DNA of 22,096 bases from Clostridiales bacterium (lineage in GTDB: Bacteria > Bacillota > Clostridia > Monoglobales > Monoglobaceae), in NCBI GenBank assembly GCA_016303265.1, contig JAEDLZ010000015.1:1-22096 (forward strand), in the 5' to 3' direction. Position 1 is the stretch's first letter. Every line of letters begins with the position of its first letter. The notes under the pieces are model-generated. The model saw only the letters and a list, made by a program, of their open reading frames with translations. It was not told where the DNA came from and did no database searches. The position numbers and the translations under genes were made by a program. Of the stretch, positions 7,137 through 15,124 are shown piece by piece.

Positions 7137-7245
7137 TTCCTACTTATCAGACTCTGCTTATCAAAGCCCGTTTATTAAAGTCTGCTTATTTACCTGTTAT
7201 TAAAATCTGTTTATTACTCTGTCTGTTAAAATCTATTTATTAAAA
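7137..7245. repeat. Degenerate ~14-bp tandem repeat
   Basis: A unit close to TTATTAAAATCTG recurs about eight times with drift, for example TTATTAAAGTCTGC, TTATTAAAATCTGT and TTATTAAAATTCTC. The array covers the end of the phosphatase gene (its stop codon lies inside) and the gap to the terminator. No function is evident; slippage is the likely origin. Confidence 0.55.
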
Positions 7246-7895
7246 TTCTCAATAATATCAAGAATTTCACTCGGCTTTTCAATTATAAACTCGGCGTTGT
7301 TCTCCTTAAGCTCACGGCGGTCACGAAACCCCCATAAAACACCCACAGTATGGCATTTTCCGCGGTTGCCCGTCATCATATCCGTTGAGGTATCTCCTAT
7401 ATAAAGACACTCGCTGCCGCTTATGCCGCAGCGGTTCAATATTTCAAAAAGTCCGGCGGGGTCAGGCTTTTTCGGTCTGCCCTCCGCATTTCCCAAGCAC
7501 ATTTCAATCCGGTCTCCCACCAGAATATCAACAACCTTTTTCGCTGTAAATTCCGGCTTATTCGTAAGCACCGCCGACCTTACGCCAACGGTCTTTAAGC
7601 GATCCAAAAGCTCAACGATTCCGTCATATACCGATGTCAGGTACATAAAGTCTTCATCGTAATCATAGACATACTTATTATAAACCTTGCGGAAAATTTC
7701 TCCGTCGTCACAGCCGACCTCGCTCAGCATACGATGAACCAAGGTAGCCGCCCCGTCACCCACAAGCCGCTTATACCGCTCCTCGGGAATTTCGGGAAGT
7801 CCGTAATACTTTAAGGTATTGTTTGCATAATACGCGATTGTTGTCAGTGTGTTTGCAATCGTTCCGTCCAAATCAAACACGCAAAGCTTTATCAT
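7233..7895 (-). CDS. HAD-family phosphatase (phosphoglycolate phosphatase-like)
   Basis: The 220-residue cytosolic enzyme carries all four HAD motifs: FDLDGT at residues 7-12 (nucleophile Asp8, acid Asp10), VLTNKP as motif II, the lysine in GRPKKPDP as motif III, and GDTSTDM as motif IV. A helical cap lies between motifs I and II. Length and motifs fit the Gph/PgpP group, which hydrolyses phosphoglycolate or other small phosphate esters; the substrate cannot be read from sequence. The ATG is preceded by GGAGG at about ten bases. It begins 18 bases after the lipid kinase gene on the same strand, so the two are co-transcribed. The last codons lie inside a degenerate tandem repeat. Confidence 0.88.
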   Translation of the reverse strand: MIKLCVFDLDGTIANTLTTIAYYANNTLKYYGLPEIPEERYKRLVGDGAATLVHRMLSEVGCDDGEIFRKVYNKYVYDYDEDFMYLTSVYDGIVELLDRLKTVGVRSAVLTNKPEFTAKKVVDILVGDRIEMCLGNAEGRPKKPDPAGLFEILNRCGISGSECLYIGDTSTDMMTGNRGKCHTVGVLWGFRDRRELKENNAEFIIEKPSEILDIIENFNK

Positions 7896-7913
7896 ATGCC
7901 GATTTCCTCCAAA

Positions 7914-8801
7914 TTATATAATTATATCAACGGCGTTTTGGATTACCTCAATATTAACCTTGTCATTATCTCCGCCGAACTCGCCGTCAAGGGTCCATTT
8001 GATTTTTTCCTCACTCTCAAAGCTCATGTGCTGCGACGAAAATTTCACAAAATACTCGTCGCTGAGCTTTGAACTTAAAAGCTCCGTAACTATTACAGGC
8101 AAATCTACTATACTTTTTGGCTTTTTTATGAGTATACATTCAAAGAGTCCGTCGTTAATCTCGGTATTTTTGTTGTATTTGGTTTTTATACCGCCAACAT
8201 GGTCAACATTTGTTATGAGTCCAATCATGAATTCATCCTCCGCCTCACCGCTGTCCCATTTAACCCTCATTCTATAGGACTTTACATTAGCAAGACTCTT
8301 CACACCCGTAAGAATATATGCCACTCTGCCCAGAACATTTTTAAAATTCTGAGAGGTTTCGTAAGATACCTCGGTAAACAGTCCAAACCCTGCCACATAG
8401 GTAAAGCATTCGCCGTTGCAGATTCCGATGTCGCAGCCGACCGGTTCACCGTCAATAATCCTCTGAACCGCTTTCTTCACAGATTTCGGAATTTTCAGAG
8501 CGCTTGCAAAATCATTTACCGTTCCCGACGGAACATAGCCCAGCTTAGGGCGCTTCTCTTTTGTTATGGTCATAAGTCCCTCTATGGATTCTCTGAGCGT
8601 TCCGTCACCGCCTGCGGCAACAATAAGGTCATGCTTTTTGCCTGAGATTTTTATCTGTTCGTAGGCGTCACGCGGTGCCTGAGTAGGATGCACCCTGACA
8701 TTCCACCCGTTTTTCACAAAACTGTCGACAATATAATATATTTTATCTTTAATCTTAGCTTTTCCCGATTTGGGATTAAAAATAAACATCATATTCTTCA
8801 T
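7914..8801 (-). CDS. Diacylglycerol/lipid kinase family protein (DagK/YegS-like)
   Basis: The 295-residue protein shows the lipid-kinase catalytic domain: an N-terminal FIFNPKSGKAK, the nucleotide loop AAGGDGTLRESIEGL (GGDGT motif), and GYVPSGTVNDFASAL with the G-T-x-N-D-F signature. The C-terminal half, containing VDHVGGIK, DGLFECILIKKP and WTLDGEFGG, is the second domain typical of the family. It would phosphorylate diacylglycerol or a related lipid at the membrane, feeding phosphatidic acid back to phospholipid synthesis. I chose the ATG at 8801 because GGAGG lies 11 bases upstream (8813-8817); an ATG at 8825 is in frame but precedes that site. It is the first gene of a two-gene unit with the HAD phosphatase. 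Exact lipid specificity is open. Confidence 0.88.
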   Translation of the reverse strand: MKNMMFIFNPKSGKAKIKDKIYYIVDSFVKNGWNVRVHPTQAPRDAYEQIKISGKKHDLIVAAGGDGTLRESIEGLMTITKEKRPKLGYVPSGTVNDFASALKIPKSVKKAVQRIIDGEPVGCDIGICNGECFTYVAGFGLFTEVSYETSQNFKNVLGRVAYILTGVKSLANVKSYRMRVKWDSGEAEDEFMIGLITNVDHVGGIKTKYNKNTEINDGLFECILIKKPKSIVDLPVIVTELLSSKLSDEYFVKFSSQHMSFESEEKIKWTLDGEFGGDNDKVNIEVIQNAVDIII

Positions 8802-9042
8802 TTGCCAACCCGCCTCCGGATACATTTTACATCATTTTACGGCATTTTACAAGTATTTTTGTGAAAATTACGAAAATACTGGGCAATATCATGCATTTCC
8901 TGCCGAAAAATTTTATTCGGCGGGCAAAAGCGCTGTGCCATCCTCCGGATAACACTATTCCGATAAGCCATAAAATGCATTGAAGCGGTGCAGCCCTTAA
9001 TAAAAACCGCACCGCTATTTAAAATCGCATTATGAAAACTTT
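8802..9042. other. Gap with two small hairpins
   Basis: No gene is supported. CTGCCGAA / TTCGGCGG (8900-8907 and 8916-8923) and AGCGGTGC / GCACCGCT (8984-8991 and 9009-9016) can form stems. The lipid kinase promoter should lie here on the minus strand, but I see no clear -35/-10 pair. Confidence 0.4.
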
Positions 9043-9080
9043 GCTTTGTATTTTTGCCGCAAACGGCAAAAATACAGAGC
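9036..9080 (-). terminator. Terminator of the cyclophilin operon
   Basis: A 17-bp stem (9043-9059 and 9064-9080; core TGTATTTTTGCCG and its complement, loop CAAA) begins ten bases after the stop codon of the minus-strand gene and is followed on that strand by AGTTTTC. Confidence 0.8.
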
Positions 9081-9089
9081 AGCATGTTA

Positions 9090-10340
9090 TTATTTTATAA
9101 CAGTTGCTTTTTTGATTGTTATGGGCGTTGTCGGAACCGACAATTCTCCCATATTGCTTATGCTGCGCTCAACATCACAGAAGGCTTTAACCGTGTCCAT
9201 GCCGTCGATGACCTTTCCGAACGCCGCATAGCCTCCGTCAAGCTCCGGAAGTGATTTGTAGCAAATAAAGAACTGACAGCTTGCGCTGTTATTGCTTATT
9301 GAGGAGCGTGCCATTGAGATTGTTCCTTCCTCGTGGAGAAGCTCATTCTTCTCAAAGCCGTTTGCGGAAAACTCGCCCACAATATAGTTGTCCGCCATGC
9401 CTGTTCCGTCACCGTTTGGGTCGCCTCCCTGAGCAACAAAATCGTCTATAACCCTGTGGAAGGTCAGTCCGTCGTAAAAGCCCTTGTTAACAAGCGCAAC
9501 AAAGTTCGCAACGGTCTGAGGTGCATATTCCGGATAAAGCTCAACCGTAAAGCTCTTGCCGCCATCCATTTCAAATTTAACCTTAACATGGCTTGCGGGG
9601 ATTTCGCTGTCGGAATATGTTATTGTTTTGGAGTTTATCTCTTCCTCCATCGCTTTTACCTCCGCATCAAATTCGGCAGTCTTTTGGGCTATGTATTCGT
9701 CCATAAGCTTTTCAACTCTGCCCACTATAACAACAGCCTCAGCCCTTGTTCCTGTTCCGTAAGGTCTGAAAGCGCCGTTATCATCGCCGTAAATTATACC
9801 GTTTTCGGCACAAACCGCAATGGTATTGGGAATCTGCCCCGGAAGTGTGTTAAGCACCTCAGCGTCAGAGAATGACGGAACTGTGTTGACATCCTTTTCA
9901 AGGAGAACATTTAAAAGACTTCCGGCAATGTATGCCATTTCCCATCTTTCAATTTTGGAATTTGCCGTATCCTCGCTGAATATACCGGGGTTTAAACCGC
10001 TGACGGTGTTTTCCGAATCGGTAATAAGATATGTGTAAATTGCAAAATTGTAATATTTTGAATACCAGTCCGCGGTTGTTGCATATTCGTCCGGAACATC
10101 CTCTGCTCCCATCTTGGACGCAACAATCGCACTGAGCATCTTAACATATTCCGCCCTTGTTATATTGTCGTTCGGGCGAAATGCGCCTGTGCCGTCACCT
10201 GCTACTATTCCCCTCTCCTGTGCGGAAAGTATATCCTTTTCCGCCCAATGCCCGGAAATATCATTAAATCCCTCCGCAAAAACCGCGGTACATCCGAATA
10301 TAATTGTTATTGTGATTAAAACTGCCAAAATTCTTTTCAT
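9090..10340 (-). CDS. Exported cyclophilin-type prolyl isomerase with SLH domains
   Basis: The 416-residue protein begins with a signal peptide (MKRILAVLITITIIFGCTAV, cut probably after AFA-E near residue 22). Residues about 24-70 form an SLH domain (DISGHWAEKDI, FRPNDNITRAEYV), residues about 80-150 a diverged SLH-like stretch, and about 155-210 another SLH repeat (FRPYGTGTRAEAVVIV). From about residue 250 a complete cyclophilin domain follows with FHRVIDDFVAQGGDP (catalytic Arg, Phe and Gln region) and QFFICY. SLH repeats bind secondary cell-wall polymer, so the isomerase is probably held at the cell surface and helps fold exported proteins. It is the last of three cyclophilin genes on the strand. 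The domain match is clear; the physiological client proteins are unknown. Confidence 0.9.
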   Translation of the reverse strand: MKRILAVLITITIIFGCTAVFAEGFNDISGHWAEKDILSAQERGIVAGDGTGAFRPNDNITRAEYVKMLSAIVASKMGAEDVPDEYATTADWYSKYYNFAIYTYLITDSENTVSGLNPGIFSEDTANSKIERWEMAYIAGSLLNVLLEKDVNTVPSFSDAEVLNTLPGQIPNTIAVCAENGIIYGDDNGAFRPYGTGTRAEAVVIVGRVEKLMDEYIAQKTAEFDAEVKAMEEEINSKTITYSDSEIPASHVKVKFEMDGGKSFTVELYPEYAPQTVANFVALVNKGFYDGLTFHRVIDDFVAQGGDPNGDGTGMADNYIVGEFSANGFEKNELLHEEGTISMARSSISNNSASCQFFICYKSLPELDGGYAAFGKVIDGMDTVKAFCDVERSISNMGELSVPTTPITIKKATVIK

Positions 10341-10389
10341 TCCAAATTTCCCTTTCCTTTGAAATATTTTGTTTTGTATTTCCCGTAAT

Positions 10390-10896
10390 CTAATCCTCGA
10401 TAATCGTAACCCTTTCCATTATAATCGGTTCAACCGGACTTGCCTCCTCACCCATGGAGTTGGGTTTTCTCTCAATATCAAGGAAGCCGTCAACAGTTTC
10501 CATACCCTCAATTACCTTGCCGAACGCCGCATATTGCCCGTCAAGGAAGGACGCGTCGTCATAGCAGATAAAAAACTGACTGCTTGCGCTGTCGGGGTCC
10601 ATAGACCTTGCCATTGAGATTACGCCTCGGGTATGAGAAAGGGTATTCTGCGCAAAACCGTTTGCGGCAAATTCCCCTCGGATAGTATCACCGCTGCCGC
10701 CCATGCCCGTGCCGTCAGGGTCACCGCCCTGCGCCATAAAGCCGTCAACAATCCTGTGAAAGCCCACTCCGTCATAAAATCCGTCAGCAACGAGATTGAT
10801 AAAGTTCTCAACCGTTTCCGGGGCATACTCGGGGTAAAGCTCAATTAAAAATTCTCCGCCGCCCTTCATTTCAACCTTAACCTTTGTGTTTTCCAT
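10390..10896 (-). CDS. Cytosolic cyclophilin-type peptidyl-prolyl isomerase
   Basis: This 168-residue protein is a bare cyclophilin domain without signal peptide or membrane helix, so it should act in the cytosol. It has ELYPEYAPETVENFINLV, GFHRIVDGFMAQGGDPDG (Arg/Phe/Gln of the active site), the SARS-like stretch ISMARSMDPDSASSQFFICY and FGKVIEGMETVD. It catalyses cis-trans isomerisation of X-Pro bonds. The ATG follows GAGAGG at about eight bases. It sits 26 bases downstream of the membrane-anchored paralogue and 49 bases upstream of the SLH one, all on the minus strand. Near-identical blocks such as NGFAQNTLSHTRGVISMARS are shared with the upstream gene, indicating duplication. Confidence 0.92.
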   Translation of the reverse strand: MENTKVKVEMKGGGEFLIELYPEYAPETVENFINLVADGFYDGVGFHRIVDGFMAQGGDPDGTGMGGSGDTIRGEFAANGFAQNTLSHTRGVISMARSMDPDSASSQFFICYDDASFLDGQYAAFGKVIEGMETVDGFLDIERKPNSMGEEASPVEPIIMERVTIIED

Positions 10897-10922
10897 AATC
10901 TTGTCCTCTCTATTTGAAAATT

Positions 10923-11681
10923 TTAATCTATAACCGTAACTGATTTTATAACAATCGGTTCAACCGGACTTGCTTTCTCGCCCATGGAGTTCTCCGTTCT
11001 TTCGACCTCACAGAAGGCATCGACCGTTTCCATTCCCTCTATAATCCTACCGAACGCTGCGTATTGCCCGTCAAGACTTTGGGTATAATCGTCGCTGTAG
11101 CAGATGAAGAACTGGCTGCTTGCGCTGTTATTGCTTTGCGACCTTGCCATTGAGATTACGCCTCTGGTGTGGGAAAGGGTATTCTGCGCAAAACCGTTTG
11201 AAGAAAACTCGCCTATTATACAGTTATCGCTGCCGCCCGTTCCGTCTCCGCTCGGGTCGCCGCCCTGCGCCATGAAGCCGTCAACAACCCTGTGGAAGGT
11301 CAGCCCGTCGTAAAACCCGTCTTTAGCAAGCTTAACAAAATTTGCAACGGTCTGAGGTGCATATTCCGGATAAAGCTCTGCCGTAAAGCTTTCGCCGTTT
11401 TCCATCTCGAACTTTACCTTAACATTATCCTTTGGGATTTCATCCTCCGAATAGGTTATAACATTTTCGTCCGCCGCTGCCGTTTCCTCCGCCGCATTGC
11501 TTGCCGCAGGGTCTGCCGCAGAATCCGTATCCGCCCCGCCGCCTGCCGCAAAATACGCAATCGCCGCCACCGCCGCAATCAATACCACCATTATAATAAC
11601 CGTAATTGCTGTTCTGCCGCCGTGCTTTTCGGGCTTGTCCTTTCTTTGCTCCTGCCTTATCTGTTGTCTTGATTTTCCCAT
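10923..11681 (-). CDS. Membrane-anchored cyclophilin-type prolyl isomerase
   Basis: The 252-residue protein has a basic, Gln/Lys-rich cytoplasmic tail (1-30), one membrane helix (about 31-50, ITVIIMVVLIAAVAAIAYFA), an Ala/Asp/Glu-rich linker (about 51-80), and a full cyclophilin domain (about 85-252) with LTFHRVVDGFMAQGGDP and SSQFFICY. The topology puts the isomerase outside the cell, tethered to the membrane, unless the single helix is inserted the other way. I chose the ATG at 11681 because GGAGG lies five bases upstream; the frame runs on to a TTG at 11693 that lies inside that site. It is the first gene of the three-cyclophilin operon, about 160 bases after a consensus promoter and behind a long leader hairpin. 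Confidence 0.9.
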   Translation of the reverse strand: MGKSRQQIRQEQRKDKPEKHGGRTAITVIIMVVLIAAVAAIAYFAAGGGADTDSAADPAASNAAEETAAADENVITYSEDEIPKDNVKVKFEMENGESFTAELYPEYAPQTVANFVKLAKDGFYDGLTFHRVVDGFMAQGGDPSGDGTGGSDNCIIGEFSSNGFAQNTLSHTRGVISMARSQSNNSASSQFFICYSDDYTQSLDGQYAAFGRIIEGMETVDAFCEVERTENSMGEKASPVEPIVIKSVTVID

Positions 11682-11779
11682 AATAGCCTCCAAAAAATTT
11701 ATTTATTACAACAATGTTCAATGCCGTAACAGAACCTGAGGGCATTGTCATACGCATGAGTTTTTAACCTATGCCGCGC

Positions 11780-11838
11780 TGCCGCCGAATTTAAAAATTT
11801 CATCCGAGTCCCTCATAGTGATGAAAATTTTTCGGCAT
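11780..11838 (-). promoter_or_regulatory. Long leader hairpin of the cyclophilin operon
   Basis: On the minus strand TGCCGAAAAATTTTCATC pairs with GATGAAATTTTT and TTCGGCGGCA further on, giving a long, slightly imperfect stem around ACTATGAGGGACTCG. It starts a few bases after the predicted transcription start. It may protect the messenger, attenuate, or bind a regulator; no class is recognised. Confidence 0.5.
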
Positions 11839-11846
11839 ACAGTTAT

Positions 11847-11875
11847 ATTGTAATTTACGCCGCACTTTTTGTCAA
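11847..11875 (-). promoter_or_regulatory. Consensus promoter of the cyclophilin operon
   Basis: On the minus strand TTGACA (11875-11870) and TACAAT (11852-11847) are separated by 17 bases, close to a perfect sigma-70/sigma-A promoter. The start would lie near 11840. It diverges from the ftsH promoter. Confidence 0.8.
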
Positions 11876-11918
11876 TACTATTTAATGTGAATTTTTTATG
11901 AATTTATTGATATAGCCC

Positions 11919-11947
11919 TTGTAATTTTTCAGATAATATGTTATCAT
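11919..11947 (+). promoter_or_regulatory. Promoter of ftsH-ispE
   Basis: TTGTAA (11919-11924) and TATCAT (11942-11947) stand 17 bases apart, with TG one base before the -10 (extended -10). The start would be near 11954. Confidence 0.6.
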
Positions 11948-11958
11948 GTAACGATAGT

Positions 11959-11975
11959 CGGAGAATTTTTCTCCG
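11959..11975 (+). promoter_or_regulatory. Small hairpin in the ftsH leader
   Basis: CGGAGAA / TTCTCCG with a TTT loop lies at the predicted 5' end of the messenger, about 18 bases before the GGAGGAG ribosome site. It may stabilise the transcript; it is too far from the ribosome site to hide it directly. Confidence 0.45.
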
Positions 11976-12005
11976 GCGCCAGATGCCACATCAGGAGGAG
12001 ATTTA

Positions 12006-13928
12006 ATGAAGAAAAAATTCAGAGGTATCGGATTTTATGCGATATTACTTATATTGATAATTGTTATTTGGTCCATGGTTTCCACCGGGGACGAAAAGGT
12101 AACATATAAGTTTTCCGACCTTATAACCGCCGTCAGAAGCGAGGAAGTAAAGGAAATTGAGGTTGTTGAAAATACAGCTTCCGCAACACTTAAGGACGGC
12201 ACGGTTATGGAGGTTGACATTCCAAGCTACACGGCGCTTACCGAGGCTGTCGGCGAGGAAATGAACAAGCAGATTGAAAACAAAACCCTGACCGTCAGCA
12301 CACCCAAACCCGCCGAGATTCCGTGGTGGCTCAGTATGCTTCCCTCCCTCGGCATGATAATTATTATCCTCGTTTTCTGGTTCGTGATGATGAACAATGC
12401 CCAGGGCGGCAACGGACGGGTTATGTCCTTTGGCAAGACCAAGGCAAAAATGAGCATTGACGAAAACAGCAAAAAAACCTTTGACGATGTAGCGGGCGCT
12501 GACGAGGAAAAGGAAGAGCTTGCCGAAATTGTAGAGTTTCTGCGTAATCCCGAGAGATTCCGCAAGCTCGGCGCAAGAATCCCCAAAGGAGTTTTGCTTG
12601 TGGGACCTCCGGGAACAGGCAAGACGCTTCTTGCCAAGGCTGTTGCCGGCGAGGCTCATGTGCCGTTCTTCTCAATTTCAGGCTCAGACTTTGTTGAAAT
12701 GTTTGTGGGTGTGGGAGCTTCCCGTGTCCGTGATTTGTTTGAACAGGCAAAGAAAAATTCTCCCTGCATCGTATTTATAGACGAAATCGACGCCGTAGGC
12801 CGTCAGAGAGGCGCAGGCCTCGGCGGCGGTCATGACGAACGCGAGCAGACCCTTAACCAGCTTCTGGTCGAAATGGACGGTTTTGGCATAAACGACGGTG
12901 TTATCGTTATTGCCGCAACAAACCGCCCGGATATTCTCGACCGCGCACTTCTCCGTCCCGGCAGATTCGACCGTCAGGTTCTGGTTGACGCGCCGGATGT
13001 CAAAGGAAGAGAGGCAATTCTTAAGGTTCACGCAAGAAACAAGCCCTTGGCAGACGATGTTAAACTGGATGTACTGGCAAGAACAACGGTCGGATTCACA
13101 GGCGCTGACCTCGAAAATCTTATGAACGAGGCGGCATTAAAGGCGGCTAAAAACAACCGTACCGCAATAACCATGAGTGACCTTGAAGAGTCCATTATGA
13201 AGGTTATAGCCGGTCCCGAAAAGAAAACAAAAATGATAACGGAAAAGGAAAAGCGTCTGACAGCCTTTCATGAAGCGGGGCACGCAATTGCATCCAAGTT
13301 TCTCCCCTCTCAGGACCGCGTCCACCAGGTTTCTATTATTCCGAGAGGCAGAGCCGGCGGATATACCCTGTCACTGCCTAAAGAGGACGCTTCCTACTCC
13401 TCCAGGACAGAAATGCTTGAGGAAATCGTTGTCCTTCTCGGCGGAAGAATCGCCGAGAAACTTATGCTCGGTGATATAAGCACCGGCGCGTCCAACGACA
13501 TCGAGCGTGCAACAGGCATTGCCCGCAATATGATTGTTAAATACGGTATGAGCGAAAAATTGGGAACGAGAACCTTCGGCGACAGCAATGACGAGGTGTT
13601 TATCGGCAGAGATTTTGGGCATACAAAGAATTACAGCGAAAATGTTGCCGCTCAGATTGACGCCGAAATCAAAAATATTATTGACGAATGCTACTCAAGG
13701 TGTGAGAATATTCTTCGCACAAATATGAATAAGCTCAATCAGCTTGCACAGCTCCTTCTTGAAAAGGAAAAAGTTGAAGCCGATGAATTTGAGGCGCTTT
13801 TTAAGGAAGAGCAGACCGCAGAATCCGTCGACTCCGCCGCAATTGAGCAGAAGGGCGAAGTAAGCCCGGAAAATTCTTCCGCGGCAAACGATAAGGCTGT
13901 ATCTTCCGAAAATTCAAGCGAGGCGTAA
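12006..13928 (+). CDS. ftsH: ATP-dependent zinc metalloprotease FtsH
   Basis: The 640-residue protein is a complete FtsH. Two N-terminal membrane helices (about 7-24 and 105-127) enclose a small exterior domain. The AAA+ module has Walker A GPPGTGKT (from about residue 199), Walker B IVFIDEIDA, and the second region of homology with NRPDILDRALLRPGRFDR. The protease part carries the zinc motif HEAGH (from about residue 422) and the third ligand region around DISTGASNDIERAT. It forms membrane hexamers that degrade misfolded membrane proteins and short-lived regulators. The last 40 residues are acidic, Ser/Ala-rich and dispensable-looking. AGGAGGAG precedes the ATG by six bases. ispE follows after three bases, so the two are co-transcribed. 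Confidence 0.98.
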   Translation: MKKKFRGIGFYAILLILIIVIWSMVSTGDEKVTYKFSDLITAVRSEEVKEIEVVENTASATLKDGTVMEVDIPSYTALTEAVGEEMNKQIENKTLTVSTPKPAEIPWWLSMLPSLGMIIIILVFWFVMMNNAQGGNGRVMSFGKTKAKMSIDENSKKTFDDVAGADEEKEELAEIVEFLRNPERFRKLGARIPKGVLLVGPPGTGKTLLAKAVAGEAHVPFFSISGSDFVEMFVGVGASRVRDLFEQAKKNSPCIVFIDEIDAVGRQRGAGLGGGHDEREQTLNQLLVEMDGFGINDGVIVIAATNRPDILDRALLRPGRFDRQVLVDAPDVKGREAILKVHARNKPLADDVKLDVLARTTVGFTGADLENLMNEAALKAAKNNRTAITMSDLEESIMKVIAGPEKKTKMITEKEKRLTAFHEAGHAIASKFLPSQDRVHQVSIIPRGRAGGYTLSLPKEDASYSSRTEMLEEIVVLLGGRIAEKLMLGDISTGASNDIERATGIARNMIVKYGMSEKLGTRTFGDSNDEVFIGRDFGHTKNYSENVAAQIDAEIKNIIDECYSRCENILRTNMNKLNQLAQLLLEKEKVEADEFEALFKEEQTAESVDSAAIEQKGEVSPENSSAANDKAVSSENSSEA

Positions 13929-13931
13929 ATT

Positions 13932-14783
13932 ATGAAAAAAATCACTGCCGTATCAAATGCGAAAATCAACTTAAGCCTTGATGTTCTCGGCAGCCGGAGC
14001 GACGGCTATCATGAGATCAGAATGATTATGCAGTCCATTCCTCTGTCCGATGAAATCACAGTCGAAATTTCAGAAGGGGATGGTATAGAAATTCTCTGCG
14101 CCCATGAGGGAGTCCCCGAAGACGGAAGGAATATCGCCCATAAGGCGGCGAAGCTTTTTCTTGAAAGAACAGAGAACCTTGCCCATATTAAAATTACTAT
14201 TGACAAGACAATTCCCGTTGCCGCAGGCATGGCAGGCGGAAGCACAAATGCGGCGGCGGTGCTTAAGGTGCTGAACACGCTTTTTGACTCCCCGCTTAAT
14301 GAAAAAGAGCTTTTGTCGCTTGGACTTAAGGTTGGTGCGGATGTTCCGTTTTGTATTATGGGCGGCTGTGCAATTTCTGAGGGAATCGGCGAGATTCTCA
14401 CCCCCATAAAACCTCTCTCCGGCGCTTTCATAGTAGTTGCAACGCCGGATTTCTCGGTATCCACCAAGTGGGTTTACAGCAATTTTATACCGGAAAGAAT
14501 CGAAAAACACCCGGATACGGAAAAGGTCAAAGACGCAATCGCAAACGGGGACATAAACAAAATAGCAAGATATACGGCAAATGTGCTTGAAAGTGTTACG
14601 GAGAGGAAATACCCCGTAATTGCCGAATATAAAAAAATTATGAGCGAAAACGGTGCGGTTTTATCTATGATGAGCGGCAGCGGCCCATCCGTTTTCGGAA
14701 TTTTCGATAATAAAATAAAGGCACAGAAAACCTATTCTCTTATGAAAGACATAAACAACGAAACCTTTATTATTGAAATATAA
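13932..14783 (+). CDS. ispE: 4-diphosphocytidyl-2-C-methyl-D-erythritol kinase
   Basis: The 283-residue enzyme is a GHMP kinase that phosphorylates CDP-methylerythritol with ATP in the MEP route to isoprenoids. The N-terminal NAKINLSLDVLGSRSDGYHE is the substrate-binding start typical of IspE, PVAAGMAGGSTNAAAVL is the glycine-rich ATP loop, and GADVPFCIMGG holds the catalytic aspartate. The C-terminal MSGSGPSVFGIF is the third GHMP motif. Length is normal. The gene starts three bases after ftsH with only a weak ribosome site, so it probably relies on translational coupling. A strong terminator follows. It shows the organism uses the MEP rather than the mevalonate route. Confidence 0.97.
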   Translation: MKKITAVSNAKINLSLDVLGSRSDGYHEIRMIMQSIPLSDEITVEISEGDGIEILCAHEGVPEDGRNIAHKAAKLFLERTENLAHIKITIDKTIPVAAGMAGGSTNAAAVLKVLNTLFDSPLNEKELLSLGLKVGADVPFCIMGGCAISEGIGEILTPIKPLSGAFIVVATPDFSVSTKWVYSNFIPERIEKHPDTEKVKDAIANGDINKIARYTANVLESVTERKYPVIAEYKKIMSENGAVLSMMSGSGPSVFGIFDNKIKAQKTYSLMKDINNETFIIEI

Positions 14784-14840
14784 AGCCACAAAGTGAATAC
14801 GGATAATGGCAGGGCCGCATAATGATGTTTTTTAGTTATG

Positions 14841-14883
14841 ATATGGTGTAACTCGGAAATACGGGTTACACCATATTTTTTTG
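14841..14883 (+). terminator. Terminator of ftsH-ispE
   Basis: A 15-bp stem ATATGGTGTAACTCG / CGGGTTACACCATAT (14841-14855 and 14862-14876, one G-T pair, loop GAAATA) is followed by a run of T. The remaining gap to 15062 shows nothing I recognise. Confidence 0.9.
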
Positions 14884-15062
14884 TTAGGCTAAAAAACGAA
14901 AGTTTTGCGGTTTTTATCGGATTTTCTCCATCATATCTACAAAATGTCAACAATTCAATCGGATTAGCTTTGATAATTTGACGATTATTGCCTCGGCAAG
15001 TCATAAAAACCGTATTTTTGTTTGCTTTCATTTTAAGAACACATTGTAAACTATGTTATTGC

Positions 15063-15091
15063 TTGACAAAGCGAAAGCAATGAGTTATAAT
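15063..15091 (+). promoter_or_regulatory. Perfect consensus promoter of the marR-type gene
   Basis: TTGACA (15063-15068) and TATAAT (15086-15091) are exactly 17 bases apart. A palindromic candidate operator follows at once, covering the expected start point. Confidence 0.9.
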
Positions 15092-15092
15092 A

Positions 15093-15108
15093 AATAGAAT
15101 TCTAATTA
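15093..15108 (+). promoter_or_regulatory. Candidate MarR operator 1
   Basis: AATAGAATTCTAATTA contains the 10-bp palindrome TAGAATTCTA and lies just after the -10 box, where a bound dimer would block transcription of the regulator's own gene. The same 16 bases recur in inverted orientation as operator 3. Confidence 0.65.
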
Positions 15109-15124
15109 TATGTGGAGGCAAAGA

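Noticed and set aside
12045..12659. Long minus-strand frame opposite ftsH
   Set aside because: It is a shadow of the strongly conserved ftsH reading frame.
14732..15031. Minus-strand 99-codon frame beside ispE
   Set aside because: No ribosome site, overlaps the ispE end and its terminator, and matches nothing I know.
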